Part shown: positions 51,514 through 61,132 of the stretch, one piece after another
Numbering within the stretch: the stretch's first letter is position 1
Layout: every line of letters starts with the position of its first letter
Assembly (NCBI RefSeq): GCF_900100205.1
Contig: NZ_FNEQ01000010.1
Span: forward strand, 62,001 to 126,000
Source of the DNA: Duganella sp. OV510
GTDB taxonomy: Bacteria > Pseudomonadota > Gammaproteobacteria > Burkholderiales > Burkholderiaceae_D
Reading direction: 5' to 3'
DNA length: 64,000 bases
The notes under the pieces: generated by a model
Database searches by the model: none
What the model was told of the DNA's origin: nothing
What the model saw: the letters and a program-made list of their open reading frames with translations, nothing else
Program-made: the position numbers and the translations under genes

Positions 51514-53523
51514 ATGATCCGCTACGCCTTGCCTGCCCTGCTGCTTGCCAGCGCCCTGCCCGCCTACGCCCAAGCGCCTGCCGATGTGCCGCTGATCGAG
51601 CGCGCCAAGATCTTCGGCAATCCAAGCAAGACCGGCGCCAAGCTCAGCCCGGACGGCAGATGGCTGTCGTGGATCGCGCCGCGCGATGGTGTGCTGAATG
51701 TGTGGGTGGCGCCAGCCAACGACCTGGCCAAGGCCAAGCCGCTGACCGACGAGAAGAAGCGCCCGATCCGCAACAGCTTCTGGGCGCCGGATTCCAGCGT
51801 GGTGCTGTTCATCCAGGACAAGGGCGGCGACGAGAATTTCCTGCTGTATGGCGTGAATGTGGTCAGCGGCAAGCAGACCAATTACACGCCGTTCGAGAAG
51901 ACCCGCGCGGCGGTGCTGCACATCAGCAGCAAGATCAAGGACCGCATCCTGGTCGGCGTCAACAACCGCGATCCGAAATGGCATGACGTCTACAGCCTGG
52001 ATCTGGCCAGCGGCAAGCTGACGCTGGTGCAGCAAAACGAGGGCTACGGCGGCTTCCTGGCCGACGACCAGTTGAAGCTGCGCCTCGCCGAGAAGCCGCG
52101 CGCCGACGGCGGCACCACCTATTTCCGCATCACCGACGGCAAGATCGAGAGCACGCCGCTAACCGAGGTGGGGCTGGACGATTCGCAGACCACCAGCCCG
52201 CTGGCCTTCACCGCCGACGGCAATACCTTGTACTGGACCGACGCGCGCAACCGCAACACGGCGGCGCTGATCGCGCAGGATGTCGCCAGCGGCAAGACCA
52301 CCGTGGTGGCGGAAGATGCGCGTGCCGATATCGGCAATGCGCTGACCGACAAGCGCACCGGCCGCATCCAGGCCTACAGCGTCGATTACCTGAAGCAGGA
52401 ATATGTGCCGGTCAATAACGACCTGAAGGCCGACCTGGCTTTCCTGAAGCAGAATACCAAGGGCCAGTTCACCGTCACCTCGCGCACCGAGGCGGATGAC
52501 AAGTGGCTGGTGGCGGTCGATCCGGTCACCGCGCCGGCCTCGACCTGGCTGTATGACCGCAAGGCCAAGAAACTGACCCAGCTGTACGTCAGCCGTCCGG
52601 AACTGGAAGGCGCACCGCTGGCGGCCATGCATCCGCAGGAAATCAAGGCGCGTGATGGCCTGACGCTGGTGTCCTACCTGACCTTGCCGAAGGCAGTCGA
52701 TCCGGCCGGCAGCGGCAAGGCCAGCAAGCCGGTGCCGTTGGTGCTGTTTGTCCACGGCGGACCGTGGGCGCGCGACAACTATGGCTATCACAGCTACCAC
52801 CAGTGGCTGGCGAATCGCGGCTATGCGGTGCTGTCGGTGAACTATCGCGGTTCGACCGGCTTCGGCAAGAACTTCATCTCGGCGGCCGATCTGCAATGGG
52901 GCCGCAAGATGCATGACGATCTGCTCGATGCGGTGCAGTGGGCGGTCAAGAACGGCGTCACCACCGAGGACAAGGTGGCCATCATGGGCGGTTCCTACGG
53001 CGGCTATGCGACGCTGGCCGGGCTGACTTTCACGCCGACGACGTTTGCCTGCGGCGTCGACATCGTCGGCCCGTCCAACCTGTTCACGCTGCTGCAAACC
53101 ATTCCGCCGTACTGGGAAGCCGGCAAGCAGCAGTTCTACAAGCGCATGGGCGATCCAACCACCGAGGCCGGCCGTGAACTGCTGAAGGAGCGTTCGCCGC
53201 TGAACTATGCGGCCAACATCCAGCGGCCGCTGCTGATCGGCCAGGGCGCCAACGATCCACGCGTCAATGTCAAAGAGTCGGAGCAGATCGTTGCAGCGAT
53301 GGCGGCCAAGAATATCCCGGTCACCTACGTCGAGTTCCCGGATGAAGGCCACGGCTTTGCACGCCCGGTCAACAACATCGCCTTTGCGGCGGTGACCGAG
53401 AACTTCCTGGCCAAATGCCTCAACGGCCGAGCCGAGCCAATTGGCGGCGCCGTCAAAGCCTCGACCGCCCAGGTCAAACACGGCGCCGAGTTCGCCCCCG
53501 GTCTGGCGGAGGCGATCAAATAG
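51514..53523 (+). CDS. S9-family prolyl oligopeptidase-like peptidase
   Basis: Exported serine peptidase of 669 residues. Start: ATG at 51514, with GAGG 5 bases before. The adjacent ATG 51511 is too close. Signal peptide cleaved after AYA (about 20). N-terminal beta-propeller (LSPDGRWLSWIAP near 47), then an alpha/beta-hydrolase domain. Nucleophile motif GGSYGGYA (near 492), Asp in GANDPRV (near 577) and His in DEGHGF (near 612). It stands alone between divergent and convergent neighbours. Third S9 peptidase in the window. Confidence 0.92.
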   Translation: MIRYALPALLLASALPAYAQAPADVPLIERAKIFGNPSKTGAKLSPDGRWLSWIAPRDGVLNVWVAPANDLAKAKPLTDEKKRPIRNSFWAPDSSVVLFIQDKGGDENFLLYGVNVVSGKQTNYTPFEKTRAAVLHISSKIKDRILVGVNNRDPKWHDVYSLDLASGKLTLVQQNEGYGGFLADDQLKLRLAEKPRADGGTTYFRITDGKIESTPLTEVGLDDSQTTSPLAFTADGNTLYWTDARNRNTAALIAQDVASGKTTVVAEDARADIGNALTDKRTGRIQAYSVDYLKQEYVPVNNDLKADLAFLKQNTKGQFTVTSRTEADDKWLVAVDPVTAPASTWLYDRKAKKLTQLYVSRPELEGAPLAAMHPQEIKARDGLTLVSYLTLPKAVDPAGSGKASKPVPLVLFVHGGPWARDNYGYHSYHQWLANRGYAVLSVNYRGSTGFGKNFISAADLQWGRKMHDDLLDAVQWAVKNGVTTEDKVAIMGGSYGGYATLAGLTFTPTTFACGVDIVGPSNLFTLLQTIPPYWEAGKQQFYKRMGDPTTEAGRELLKERSPLNYAANIQRPLLIGQGANDPRVNVKESEQIVAAMAAKNIPVTYVEFPDEGHGFARPVNNIAFAAVTENFLAKCLNGRAEPIGGAVKASTAQVKHGAEFAPGLAEAIK

Positions 53524-53560
53524 AACCACACCGGCGTCGGCTGGGTCAGCTTCTTGCCGC

Positions 53561-54529
53561 TCAGGGCACCAGCAGCAGCTTGCCGGTGCTCTTGCGGCTT
53601 TCCATGGCGGCATGGGCCAGCGCTGCATCGGCCAGCGGATAGACGCCGCCAATGGTGACCTTCAGCTGGCCAGCGATGACCCAGTCGAACAACTGCGCGG
53701 CGCGCGCGCGCAGCAGTTGCGGCGTGTGGATGTGGTCGAAGAACACGGCGTAGCCGAGCTTGATGCTCCTCGGCAGACTCATGATATCGAGCGGGCCTGG
53801 CCCGCCCAGCACCGGGCCAAACCAGCAGAACGTGCCGGCGCGGCGCAATACGTCCAGCGAGCCCTGGAAGGTCGATGGGCCGGAGCCGTCATACACCACA
53901 TGCACGCCGTCGCCGCCCGACAGCCGGCGCACCTCGTCGACAAACCGGCCATCCGCATCGACGATCACATGGTCGGCGCCAGCCGCCTTGGCGACTGCTA
54001 CCTTGTCGGCTGACGACACGCGTCCGATTACGCTGCCGCCACGCAGCTTGGTGATCTGCGTCAGCAGCAAGCCCACGCCGCCAGCCGCCGCATGCACGAA
54101 GGCGATATCGCCCGGCTGCGTCGGATAAAAGTCAGTGGCAAAGTGGCTGGCGGTCAGCCCCTGCATCATGACGGCGGCAGCGGTCTGGTCGTCGATGGCG
54201 TCAGGCACCGGCACCAGTGCATCGGCCGCGATGGCGATGCGCTGGGCATAGCTGCCCGGCGCATACACCCACGCGACCCGCTGGCCGATGCGCAAACCTT
54301 GCACGCCTTCACCCAGCGCCACCACCCGGCCGGCGCCTTCCACGCCCAGCACGCGCGGCAGCGGCATCTCGTTCCAGGCCATGCCCTGGCGCACGCCGAT
54401 GTCCATGAAGTTGACGCCGGCCAGCGCAATCTCGACCAGCACCTGTCCCGCCGCCGGCGCCGGATCAGCCCAGTCGACCTGGGCCAGCACTCCGGCGTCG
54501 CCGGTCTGTTGCATGACTATGGCTTTCAC
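53561..54529 (-). CDS. Quinone oxidoreductase (zinc-free MDR family)
   Basis: NADPH-dependent quinone oxidoreductase/zeta-crystallin-like enzyme of 322 residues. GroES-like N-terminal domain (MKAIVMQQTG; GVNFMDIGVRQG near 38-49), then a Rossmann domain with AAAGGVGLLLTQ (near 142-153). The zinc-ligand cysteines of alcohol dehydrogenases are absent. Start: GTG at 54529 with GGAGAA 7 bases before, overlapping the upstream gene's stop as GTGA. The longer frame to 54604 lies within that gene. Together with the NTF2-like gene it is divergent from an AraC regulator that probably controls both. Confidence 0.88.
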   Translation of the reverse strand: MKAIVMQQTGDAGVLAQVDWADPAPAAGQVLVEIALAGVNFMDIGVRQGMAWNEMPLPRVLGVEGAGRVVALGEGVQGLRIGQRVAWVYAPGSYAQRIAIAADALVPVPDAIDDQTAAAVMMQGLTASHFATDFYPTQPGDIAFVHAAAGGVGLLLTQITKLRGGSVIGRVSSADKVAVAKAAGADHVIVDADGRFVDEVRRLSGGDGVHVVYDGSGPSTFQGSLDVLRRAGTFCWFGPVLGGPGPLDIMSLPRSIKLGYAVFFDHIHTPQLLRARAAQLFDWVIAGQLKVTIGGVYPLADAALAHAAMESRKSTGKLLLVP

Positions 54530-54987
54530 GATAAGTTCTCCAGAGGCTGTTTTGGCGTAATTTCCAGTATCGTGCGACGCAGTTCCAGGCGCGCCAGACG
54601 CCACAGGCCGTCCTCCAGCACCCAGCGCTCGTGATAGTGGCCATAGCCATGGTGGCGCGCCGGGCGCGGATCGTCCGCCACGTCCGGGAAGATCACGCAG
54701 TCCTCCATCGACCAGATGGCGTGGACTTCGGTGGCTGATACCTGGGTCAGCTCCTCGTTATGGATCTGGTGGATGGATTGCGTGCCTTCCAGATAGTCGC
54801 GCGCGGCGCCGCTGAACGCTTCGCGCGTGTCGAACGAAATCAGCAACTGGTCGGCGGCGTCGTAGATCAGGATCTCGGGCCGGGCAATGAACACCGCCGT
54901 GAAAGCCTGCCACTGCTTGGTGTCGGCAAAACGGCAGTAGCGCGCCTTGGCTGCGCGGATTTGGTCAAAGCTTGTGCTAGGGAACAT
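54526..54987 (-). CDS. NTF2/SnoaL-like protein
   Basis: Cone-shaped NTF2-fold protein of 153 residues. The opening (FDQIRAAKARYCRFADTKQW) and the region HGYGHYHERWVLEDGLWRLARLELRR near 120-145 are typical of SnoaL-like polyketide-cyclase/dehydratase-related proteins. Such proteins can be small hydrolases, isomerases or dehydratases, and the active residues cannot be fixed here. It forms an overlapping pair with the quinone oxidoreductase, so both likely act on the same aromatic or quinone-type compound. Confidence 0.85.
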   Translation of the reverse strand: MFPSTSFDQIRAAKARYCRFADTKQWQAFTAVFIARPEILIYDAADQLLISFDTREAFSGAARDYLEGTQSIHQIHNEELTQVSATEVHAIWSMEDCVIFPDVADDPRPARHHGYGHYHERWVLEDGLWRLARLELRRTILEITPKQPLENLS

Positions 54988-55097
54988 CGAATACTCCAGA
55001 ATAATGAATGGTGTGATCTATAATAGGCATGAAATTTGGGATTACCAATAACGAAAAGTCCAATTCTGTTGCTCACTCGTCCAAATAAAACGATCTT

Positions 55098-56030
55098 ATG
55101 GATCCTTTAACTGATATTCTTGCAGGACTGCGCATCCGCACCGCGAGCTACACCCGGCTGGACGCGACCGCGCCGTGGGGCATCAAATCGCCCGGTGAGC
55201 GTGGCATCAACTTCGTGCTGGTGTTGCGCGGCTCGGCACTGCTGTCGGTGGATGATGCCGCGCAGCCGGTCGCGCTCTGCGGCGGCGATGTGTTCATCAT
55301 GCTGGAGGCCCTTCCCTACCGCCTGATCGACCGTGAAGACTCGGCCCTGATCGATTGCGTCGAGGTGGAAAAACTGCGGGTCGACAATGCCATCAAGATC
55401 GGCGGCGGTGGCGCGCTGACCACCTTTGTCAGCGGCGCCTTCGAGCTCGATGCACTGGAAGCCAGGCCACTGCTGAAAGCGCTGCCCTCGCTGCTGTGCC
55501 TGAAGCTGGATGCCCACCGCAGCCTGGCCTTCCAGTCGGTACTGGAAATGCTGGCGCTGGAAACCGAGTCGCCGGGCATGGGGTCGCAGGCGGTGGTGAG
55601 CCGGCTGTTCGAACTGCTGTTCGTGCACGCGGTGCGCGCGTATGCACTGCAGGCGGACGGGCCGGGCCAGGGCTGGCTGGCGGCGCTGGCCGACCGCCAT
55701 CTGGCGCGGGCGCTGCAAGCCATGCATGCGGAGCCGGCCGAGGACTGGACGGTGGAATCGCTGGCGCGCTCGGCGGGCATGTCGCGCTCCGGCTTTGCGG
55801 CGCGCTTCAAAAGTGTGGTGGGGCAAACGCCGCTCGATTATCTGACGCAATGGCGCATGTATTGCGCAGTGCGGCTGTTGCAGCAGCAGGATATCGCGCT
55901 GGCCGACGTCTCACGCCAGGTCGGCTACGAATCGGTGGCGGCGTTTAACCGCGTGTTCCGGCGTGAAACCGCGATGACGCCAGGCGCCTTCCGCAAGTCC
56001 GGCGCCGCCAGACGCCACAGCGAAGCTTGA
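55098..56030 (+). CDS. AraC-family regulator with cupin-type sensor
   Basis: Transcriptional regulator of 310 residues. The N-terminal cupin domain (about 10-175, AraC_binding_2/cupin_6 type: WGIKSPGERGINFVLVLRGSALL) is followed by a C-terminal AraC double helix-turn-helix (about 205-300: VESLARSAGMSRSGFAARFK; VSRQVGYESVAAFNRVFRRETAMTPGAF). It is divergent from the NTF2-like/quinone-oxidoreductase pair, with about 110 bases between. This fits the frequent arrangement of cupin_6 AraC proteins next to the oxidoreductase they control. Confidence 0.9.
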   Translation: MDPLTDILAGLRIRTASYTRLDATAPWGIKSPGERGINFVLVLRGSALLSVDDAAQPVALCGGDVFIMLEALPYRLIDREDSALIDCVEVEKLRVDNAIKIGGGGALTTFVSGAFELDALEARPLLKALPSLLCLKLDAHRSLAFQSVLEMLALETESPGMGSQAVVSRLFELLFVHAVRAYALQADGPGQGWLAALADRHLARALQAMHAEPAEDWTVESLARSAGMSRSGFAARFKSVVGQTPLDYLTQWRMYCAVRLLQQQDIALADVSRQVGYESVAAFNRVFRRETAMTPGAFRKSGAARRHSEA

Positions 56031-56032
56031 CG

Positions 56033-57040
56033 CTAGCTGGCGCGGGCCAGCGAGGCGCGCAGTGTCATCGTCACCGGGTAGTTGCGGGTGACGGAACGCT
56101 GCAGGTCGTAACAGCGGTTCAGCAGCTCGCTGACGCCGTTCTGTGTCATCTCGCGCCAGGGCATGTGCACCGTGCTCAGGCGCGGGGCGGCGAATTCGGC
56201 GGTCGGCGTGTCGTCGTAGCCGATGACTGAAATCTCGTGCGGCACGCGGATGCCGGCTTCCTGGAAATACGATAGCGCGCCAGCTGCCATCTCGTCATTG
56301 GCGCAAAACATGGCGCTACAGCGCCGGCCTGACTCCACCAGCTCCTTGGCGGCCGACCAGCCGCCGGCCGGCGAGAAATCCTTTTCCACCATCCATAGCT
56401 GCGCCGGGTCGACCCCGGCCGCCGCCAGTTCACCCTTGAAGGCCGCCACCCGCACTACATTGTCCGGCAGGCTGGCCGGACCGCAGACCAGCGCGATGTC
56501 GCGGTGGCCATGATCCAGCAGCGTGCGCGCGGCCAGCTTGCCGCCCAGTTGATGGTCGACCGTGAAGCACTGGGCGGCGATGCTGGCAAAGCTGTGATTC
56601 AGCACCACGATCGGCTTGGGACGCGGCCCCAGCACCACCAGGTCTTCTTCCTTCAGCACATTGGTCATCAGGATCAGCCCATCGCAGCCACGCTCGACCA
56701 GGAAGGCCAAGCCTTCAAGCGCCTGCTGGCGCGCACCGCCCAGCCCGGCGCCGAACGCCACCACCATGTGCAGGCCGGCGGCGCGCAGCTCGTTGTCGAT
56801 GATCTGCAGGATCGGCGTGTAGAAAGTACCACTCAGCACAGGGATGTAGACGCCGATCATCTTGCTGTTCCCCGACAGCAGCGTGCGCGCCGCGTGCGAG
56901 GGACGGAAGCCCAGTTCGTCAATCGCGGCGCGTACCTTGGCCAGCGTGGCCGGCGATACCGATCCCTTGCCGCTGACCACACGCGATGCGGTGCCCAGCC
57001 CAACGCCCGCCAGGCGGGCTACGTCTTTAATGGTCGCCAC
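56033..57040 (-). CDS. LacI-family transcriptional regulator
   Basis: Sugar-responsive repressor of 335 residues. The N-terminal helix-turn-helix (TIKDVARLAGVGLGTASRVVSG, 3-24) includes the hinge-helix region near 45-58 (PSHAARTLLSG). It is followed by a periplasmic-binding-protein-like effector domain (about 62-330). It overlaps the polysaccharide deacetylase gene by 14 bases. Two near-identical palindromes, upstream of the deacetylase and upstream of the divergent TonB receptor, match the general LacI-family operator layout and are its probable targets. Confidence 0.92.
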   Translation of the reverse strand: MATIKDVARLAGVGLGTASRVVSGKGSVSPATLAKVRAAIDELGFRPSHAARTLLSGNSKMIGVYIPVLSGTFYTPILQIIDNELRAAGLHMVVAFGAGLGGARQQALEGLAFLVERGCDGLILMTNVLKEEDLVVLGPRPKPIVVLNHSFASIAAQCFTVDHQLGGKLAARTLLDHGHRDIALVCGPASLPDNVVRVAAFKGELAAAGVDPAQLWMVEKDFSPAGGWSAAKELVESGRRCSAMFCANDEMAAGALSYFQEAGIRVPHEISVIGYDDTPTAEFAAPRLSTVHMPWREMTQNGVSELLNRCYDLQRSVTRNYPVTMTLRASLARAS

Positions 57041-57836
57041 GTTGTGTCTTCACGTAAGTCATGATGTTTAAAAAGGTGTCGGTCCAGTACAGCTGGCGGT
57101 TGGCTGCCAGATAGCTTACCAGTTCTTCGTGCGCGGCCGCGCTGGTGCTCAGGTAGTCGCCGCCGACGCCGTGGAAAGTGAAGTTGACCATCGTGCCCTG
57201 CGCGGCAGCCTGCTGCACCAGCGCGATCAGCTGCTGGCCGCTCAGCCCTTCCGGCGCGTAGACGCCCACCGCGTGCGGATTCAGCGCCGCCATCGACGGC
57301 GTTACCGCCTGCCCGGCCACCTTGATCGCGACAAACGACGGCGCCACCGCCGGCAGGTAATCGGCGCCGGCCGCCAGCGTGTCGCCGCAGGGCACGGTGT
57401 AGGTGCGCTCACGCTTGCCATCGATGGCGTACAGCATGGTGTTGGCCAGCGCCAGCTGGTCCTGCATCTGCGCCACGCTGGTGGTGTCGAGGTTGCGCTG
57501 CGGCTGCACCCAGTCGTGCGTGCGCAACGAGCATTGGTGGAACAGGCTGTGGTTGCCCAGCTCGTGACCGTGGGTGGCCGCTGCGCGCCACCCGGCCAGC
57601 CGGCGGTCCACCGCCGGGTTGGACAGTTGCAGGTAAAAGCTGCCCTTCAGGCCGTATTTATCCAGCGTCGGCAGCGCCACGTCCAGTTGTGAGTCGAGCG
57701 CGTCGTCATAGGCCAGGCTGACCGCCGCCCGCTGCCCCTGCGGCCAGTGGAAACGTATTCCATTTTCAGCGTTGGCAAGCGCTGGTGCGGCGCTCAAAAA
57801 GGTAGCGATCAGTAGCTGAACAATGCGGTTTTTCAT
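57027..57836 (-). CDS. Exported polysaccharide deacetylase-like protein
   Basis: Carbohydrate esterase 4-type protein of 269 residues with signal peptide (MKNRIVQLLIATFLSAAPALA). NodB-fold motifs: SLAYDDALDSQ (motif 1, Asp-Asp, near 41-51) and HGHELGNHS (motif 2 with HxxxH-like His pair, near 90-98), with FTFHGVGGDYL late. It would remove acetyl groups from a glycan such as a GlcNAc polymer or acetylated xylan. The start at 57836 is chosen for its signal peptide. A further in-frame extension would cross the operator at 57852-57867. First gene of the operon with the LacI regulator. Confidence 0.87.
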   Translation of the reverse strand: MKNRIVQLLIATFLSAAPALANAENGIRFHWPQGQRAAVSLAYDDALDSQLDVALPTLDKYGLKGSFYLQLSNPAVDRRLAGWRAAATHGHELGNHSLFHQCSLRTHDWVQPQRNLDTTSVAQMQDQLALANTMLYAIDGKRERTYTVPCGDTLAAGADYLPAVAPSFVAIKVAGQAVTPSMAALNPHAVGVYAPEGLSGQQLIALVQQAAAQGTMVNFTFHGVGGDYLSTSAAAHEELVSYLAANRQLYWTDTFLNIMTYVKTQRGDH

Positions 57837-57851
57837 CAAAAGTGTCTCATT

Positions 57852-57867
57852 TTGGAAACGATCCCAA
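57852..57867. promoter_or_regulatory. LacI-type operator, deacetylase side
   Basis: TTGGAAACGATCCCAA, a near-perfect dyad (TTGG...CCAA ends, central CG) 16 bases upstream of the deacetylase start. It shares its left half with the operator at 57975-57990. Confidence 0.65.
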
Positions 57868-57974
57868 GCCATGTTGCACCGGCTATTCTCCTATGTCAAC
57901 CGATTGTGCTGCACAATTTCAAGGCACGCCAAATTGACTTCAAATTTCGATCGGTGCTATATTGGCCACATTGT

Positions 57975-57990
57975 TTGGAAACCTTTCCAA
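57975..57990. promoter_or_regulatory. LacI-type operator, TonB receptor side
   Basis: TTGGAAACCTTTCCAA, two perfect 7-base half-sites around CC, 55 bases upstream of the TonB receptor ATG. The layout matches operators of LacI-family sugar regulators. Confidence 0.7.
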
Positions 57991-58045
57991 GAAAAGGTGG
58001 GCGTCGCGGCAAAGCAGGCTGTTTATAAAAACCACAGGAGATACC

Positions 58046-61018
58046 ATGCATTATCCAAAAACACGACAAAAATTGATGAGTTTGGCTGTTGCCGGCGCCT
58101 GCACGGCGGCGGTCATGCCGGTGCTGGCGCAGGAAGCGCCGGCACAAGCACGCGCTGGTGAAGATACGCCGGTGCAAAGCGTGGTCGTTACCGGCCTGCG
58201 CGCTTCGCTGTTCTCGTCGATGAACCTGAAGCGCAATTCCGACGGTATCGTCGACGGCATCGTCGCCGAGGACATCGGCAAATTCCCGGACACCAACCTG
58301 GCCGAATCGCTGCAGCGGATTTCCGGCGTGTCGATCGACCGTTCGATCGGCGAAGGCTCGAAGATCACCGTGCGCGGCGTCGGCCCCGACTTCAACATGG
58401 TGCTGCTGAACGGCCGCCAGATGCCGACCTCCAACCTGGGCGACCTGAACGGCCGCGCCTTCGACTTCGCCAACCTGGCGTCGGAAGCCATCTCGCAGCT
58501 GCAGGTGTACAAGACCAGCCGTGCCGAGACCGCCACCGGCGGCATCGGCGCCACCGTCAACGTCATGACCGCGCGTCCGTTCGACCGTCCGGGCATGCAT
58601 GCCAGCGTCGGCGTCAAGGGCGTGTACGACACCTCCAATGACAACCTGCCGGGCGACGTCAAGTCCAGCAATTCGATGACGCCGGAAATCTCGGGCCTGT
58701 ACAGCAACACCTTCGCCAACAACACCTTCGGCGTGGCGCTGACCGGTAGCTACCAGGAACGCAACCTGGGCTATAACACCGCCGCCGTGTCGAACGGCTG
58801 GAAAGGCCCTTACCTCGGTTCCAGCACCGCCGGCCCGCTGCCGCAGCCAGGCGCGCCGGGTGCGGACCGCATCACCAACCGTCCCGGCCCGAACGACCTG
58901 TACTCGCTGCCGCAAAATCTGAACTACAACTTCAACGGCGTGCAGCGCCAGCGTACCAACGCCCAGCTGACCTTGCAGTACAAGCCGGTCGACACGCTGA
59001 CCACCACGCTGGACTACACCTACTCCGAAAACAAGATCCAGACCAAGCGCAACGATATCTCGGCCTGGTTCAACTTCGGCGATTCGACCAGCTCGTGGAC
59101 CGGCGGCTCGCCGCGCAGCCCGCTGAGCTACACCGAGATCCTTCCAGCCGGCACCAGCGACATCGCCATGGGCGCCGCCAACTTTGCCACCAAAACGCAG
59201 AACAAATCGCTGGGCTTCAACGCCGTGTGGAAGCCGTCCAGCAACCTGCGCTTCGAGCTCGACACCCACCATTCGACCGCCACCTCCGGCGCCGACAGCC
59301 CGTTCGGCTCCAGCAACACGCTGGCCACCGCCAGCTTCAGCCGCGGCAACACCACGGTCGACTTCAGCAACGATTTCCCGGTGCTGAGCATCCAGGGCGC
59401 CGACTTCGTCACCGATGCCAAGCGCCAGCAGGTGACCGGCTCTGTGTTCACCAATCAATACATGCGCGGCGAAGTCGACCAGCACCAGTTGAAGGGTGCA
59501 TGGAAAGTGTTCGATGCCTCCGAGCTGAAGTTCGGCGTCAATTACACCAAGGTCGACAACCGCTCGGCGTTCTCCAACAACCAGCGCGACACCTGGGGCG
59601 GCGCCACCAAGCCGTCGGACTATCCAAGCAGCGTGTGGCACCAGCAGAGCATCCGCCAGTACTTCGACAAGATCGACGGCAGCAACAACCCGGCCATGTT
59701 CAACCAGTTCTACACCTTCAACTTTGACGAGGTGCGCAAACTGGCGGCTGCGGCCTCGGGCCTGCCGGCCATGTACCTGCCGAAGACCACCTTCGACAAC
59801 GATGCCCGCACCGGCGAGAAATCGAAGGCCGCCTTCGTGCAGTTCAATACCGACTGGGATACCGCGCTGCCGATCCGCACCGCGATCGGCGTACGCTACG
59901 AGAAGACCGATGTGGTGTCGACCGCACTGGTGCCATCCGCCACCGGCATCGACTGGGGTTCGCAGAACGAGCTGCCGATCATCTTCGGCACGCCGACCTT
60001 CACCACGCTGGCCGGTTCCTACCACCACCTGCTGCCAAGCTTCGACTCCGACATCGAGCTGACGCCGAACCAGAAGGTGCGCTTCAGCCTGGGCGAAACC
60101 ATCGGCAGGCCGCGCTACGACCAGATCCAGGGCGGCCAGACGCTGGACCGCCTGGTGCGGGTCGACGGCGGTACCGGCTCGCAGGGCAATCCGGCGCTGA
60201 AACCGGTCAAGTCGAAAAACCTGGACCTGTCGTATGAGTGGTACTACGGCAAGCAGAACTTCTTCTCGGTCGGCTATTTCCGCAAGAACCTGGAAAATTA
60301 CGCCGGCCAGACGCAGATCAACGCCACCCCGTTCAACCTGCACACGCCGGTCGGCGGCGCGTTCTGGAACGAAGCGTTGTCCAACGGCTGCGGCAAGGCT
60401 GACACCACCTGCATCCGCAACTTCATCCTGCGCAAGTACAGCGGCGGCAATGGCGTCACCATGACCGGCACCGACGCCAGCGGCAACGCCACCGGCTCCA
60501 TCGTTGGCCAGCCAGGCGATCCAGTGGCGCAATTCCGCATCAATTCCTTCTCCAACCAGAAGAAGGCCAGCCTGGATGGCGTCGAGCTGAACCTGCAACA
60601 TATGTTCGGCGAGAGCGGCTTCGGCGTGTCGACCAACTACACCTACGTGAATTCGGGCCTGAAGTATGACGACAACAAAGTCGGCGAGCAGTTCGCGCTG
60701 GTCGGGCTGTCGGATTCGGCCAACGTGGTCGGCATCTACGAGGACAAGAAGTTCAACGCACGCCTGGCCTACAACTGGCGCGGCAAGTTCCTGTCGTCGA
60801 CCTTCGACGGTTCGGGGCCGAACCCGCAGTACGTGGAATCCTACGGCCAGTTCGACATCAGCCTGGGCTACCAGTTCAACGAGCGCCTGAGCTTCCAGCT
60901 GGAGGCGATCAATGTCACCAACGAGATCCAGCGCGTGCATAGCCGCACCAAGCAGCAGCTGGAGTCGGTGACGCAAGCCGGTCCACGTTACATGATAGGC
61001 GCGCGCTACAAGTTCTAA
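58046..61018 (+). CDS. TonB-dependent receptor, glycan type
   Basis: Outer-membrane transporter of 990 residues. Signal peptide (about 1-29), plug domain (about 45-170) with VVVTGLRASLFSSMNLKR, the ISGVSIDRS stretch, GSKITVRGVGPDFNMVLLNGRQ and ETATGGIGATVNV. This wording marks the Caulobacter/Xanthomonas-type receptors for oligosaccharides. The barrel ends in GARYKF with the terminal aromatic residue expected for BAM insertion. CAGGAG precedes the ATG. The LacI operator upstream and the deacetylase opposite suggest induction by, and uptake of, a glycan breakdown product. Confidence 0.93.
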   Translation: MHYPKTRQKLMSLAVAGACTAAVMPVLAQEAPAQARAGEDTPVQSVVVTGLRASLFSSMNLKRNSDGIVDGIVAEDIGKFPDTNLAESLQRISGVSIDRSIGEGSKITVRGVGPDFNMVLLNGRQMPTSNLGDLNGRAFDFANLASEAISQLQVYKTSRAETATGGIGATVNVMTARPFDRPGMHASVGVKGVYDTSNDNLPGDVKSSNSMTPEISGLYSNTFANNTFGVALTGSYQERNLGYNTAAVSNGWKGPYLGSSTAGPLPQPGAPGADRITNRPGPNDLYSLPQNLNYNFNGVQRQRTNAQLTLQYKPVDTLTTTLDYTYSENKIQTKRNDISAWFNFGDSTSSWTGGSPRSPLSYTEILPAGTSDIAMGAANFATKTQNKSLGFNAVWKPSSNLRFELDTHHSTATSGADSPFGSSNTLATASFSRGNTTVDFSNDFPVLSIQGADFVTDAKRQQVTGSVFTNQYMRGEVDQHQLKGAWKVFDASELKFGVNYTKVDNRSAFSNNQRDTWGGATKPSDYPSSVWHQQSIRQYFDKIDGSNNPAMFNQFYTFNFDEVRKLAAAASGLPAMYLPKTTFDNDARTGEKSKAAFVQFNTDWDTALPIRTAIGVRYEKTDVVSTALVPSATGIDWGSQNELPIIFGTPTFTTLAGSYHHLLPSFDSDIELTPNQKVRFSLGETIGRPRYDQIQGGQTLDRLVRVDGGTGSQGNPALKPVKSKNLDLSYEWYYGKQNFFSVGYFRKNLENYAGQTQINATPFNLHTPVGGAFWNEALSNGCGKADTTCIRNFILRKYSGGNGVTMTGTDASGNATGSIVGQPGDPVAQFRINSFSNQKKASLDGVELNLQHMFGESGFGVSTNYTYVNSGLKYDDNKVGEQFALVGLSDSANVVGIYEDKKFNARLAYNWRGKFLSSTFDGSGPNPQYVESYGQFDISLGYQFNERLSFQLEAINVTNEIQRVHSRTKQQLESVTQAGPRYMIGARYKF

Positions 61019-61047
61019 GCAAGCTGTAGCAATACCGCCACAGCCCA

Positions 61048-61085
61048 CGGAAAGCCGCTGATTCTCAGCGGCTTTCCGCATTTTC
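61048..61085 (+). terminator. Terminator-like hairpin after the TonB receptor
   Basis: A perfect 14-bp stem (61048-61061 with 61065-61078) and a 3-base loop. Only a short TTTT (61081-61084) follows after CA, so termination may be partial, letting some transcripts read into the halogenase gene. Confidence 0.7.
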
Positions 61086-61132
61086 TGGGTTAAACTTTGT
61101 GCAACTCATTACGTAATATAAAAGAGGAGACT

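Noticed and set aside
57896..61081. Open frame of about 1060 codons on the minus strand
   Set aside because: Mirror of the TonB receptor gene. Low-complexity Val/Gly/Arg/Ala composition and no recognisable motif.
61090..61119. Separate promoter for the halogenase gene (TAATAT near 61114)
   Set aside because: The -35 match is weak and the start site would fall almost on the ribosome binding site.
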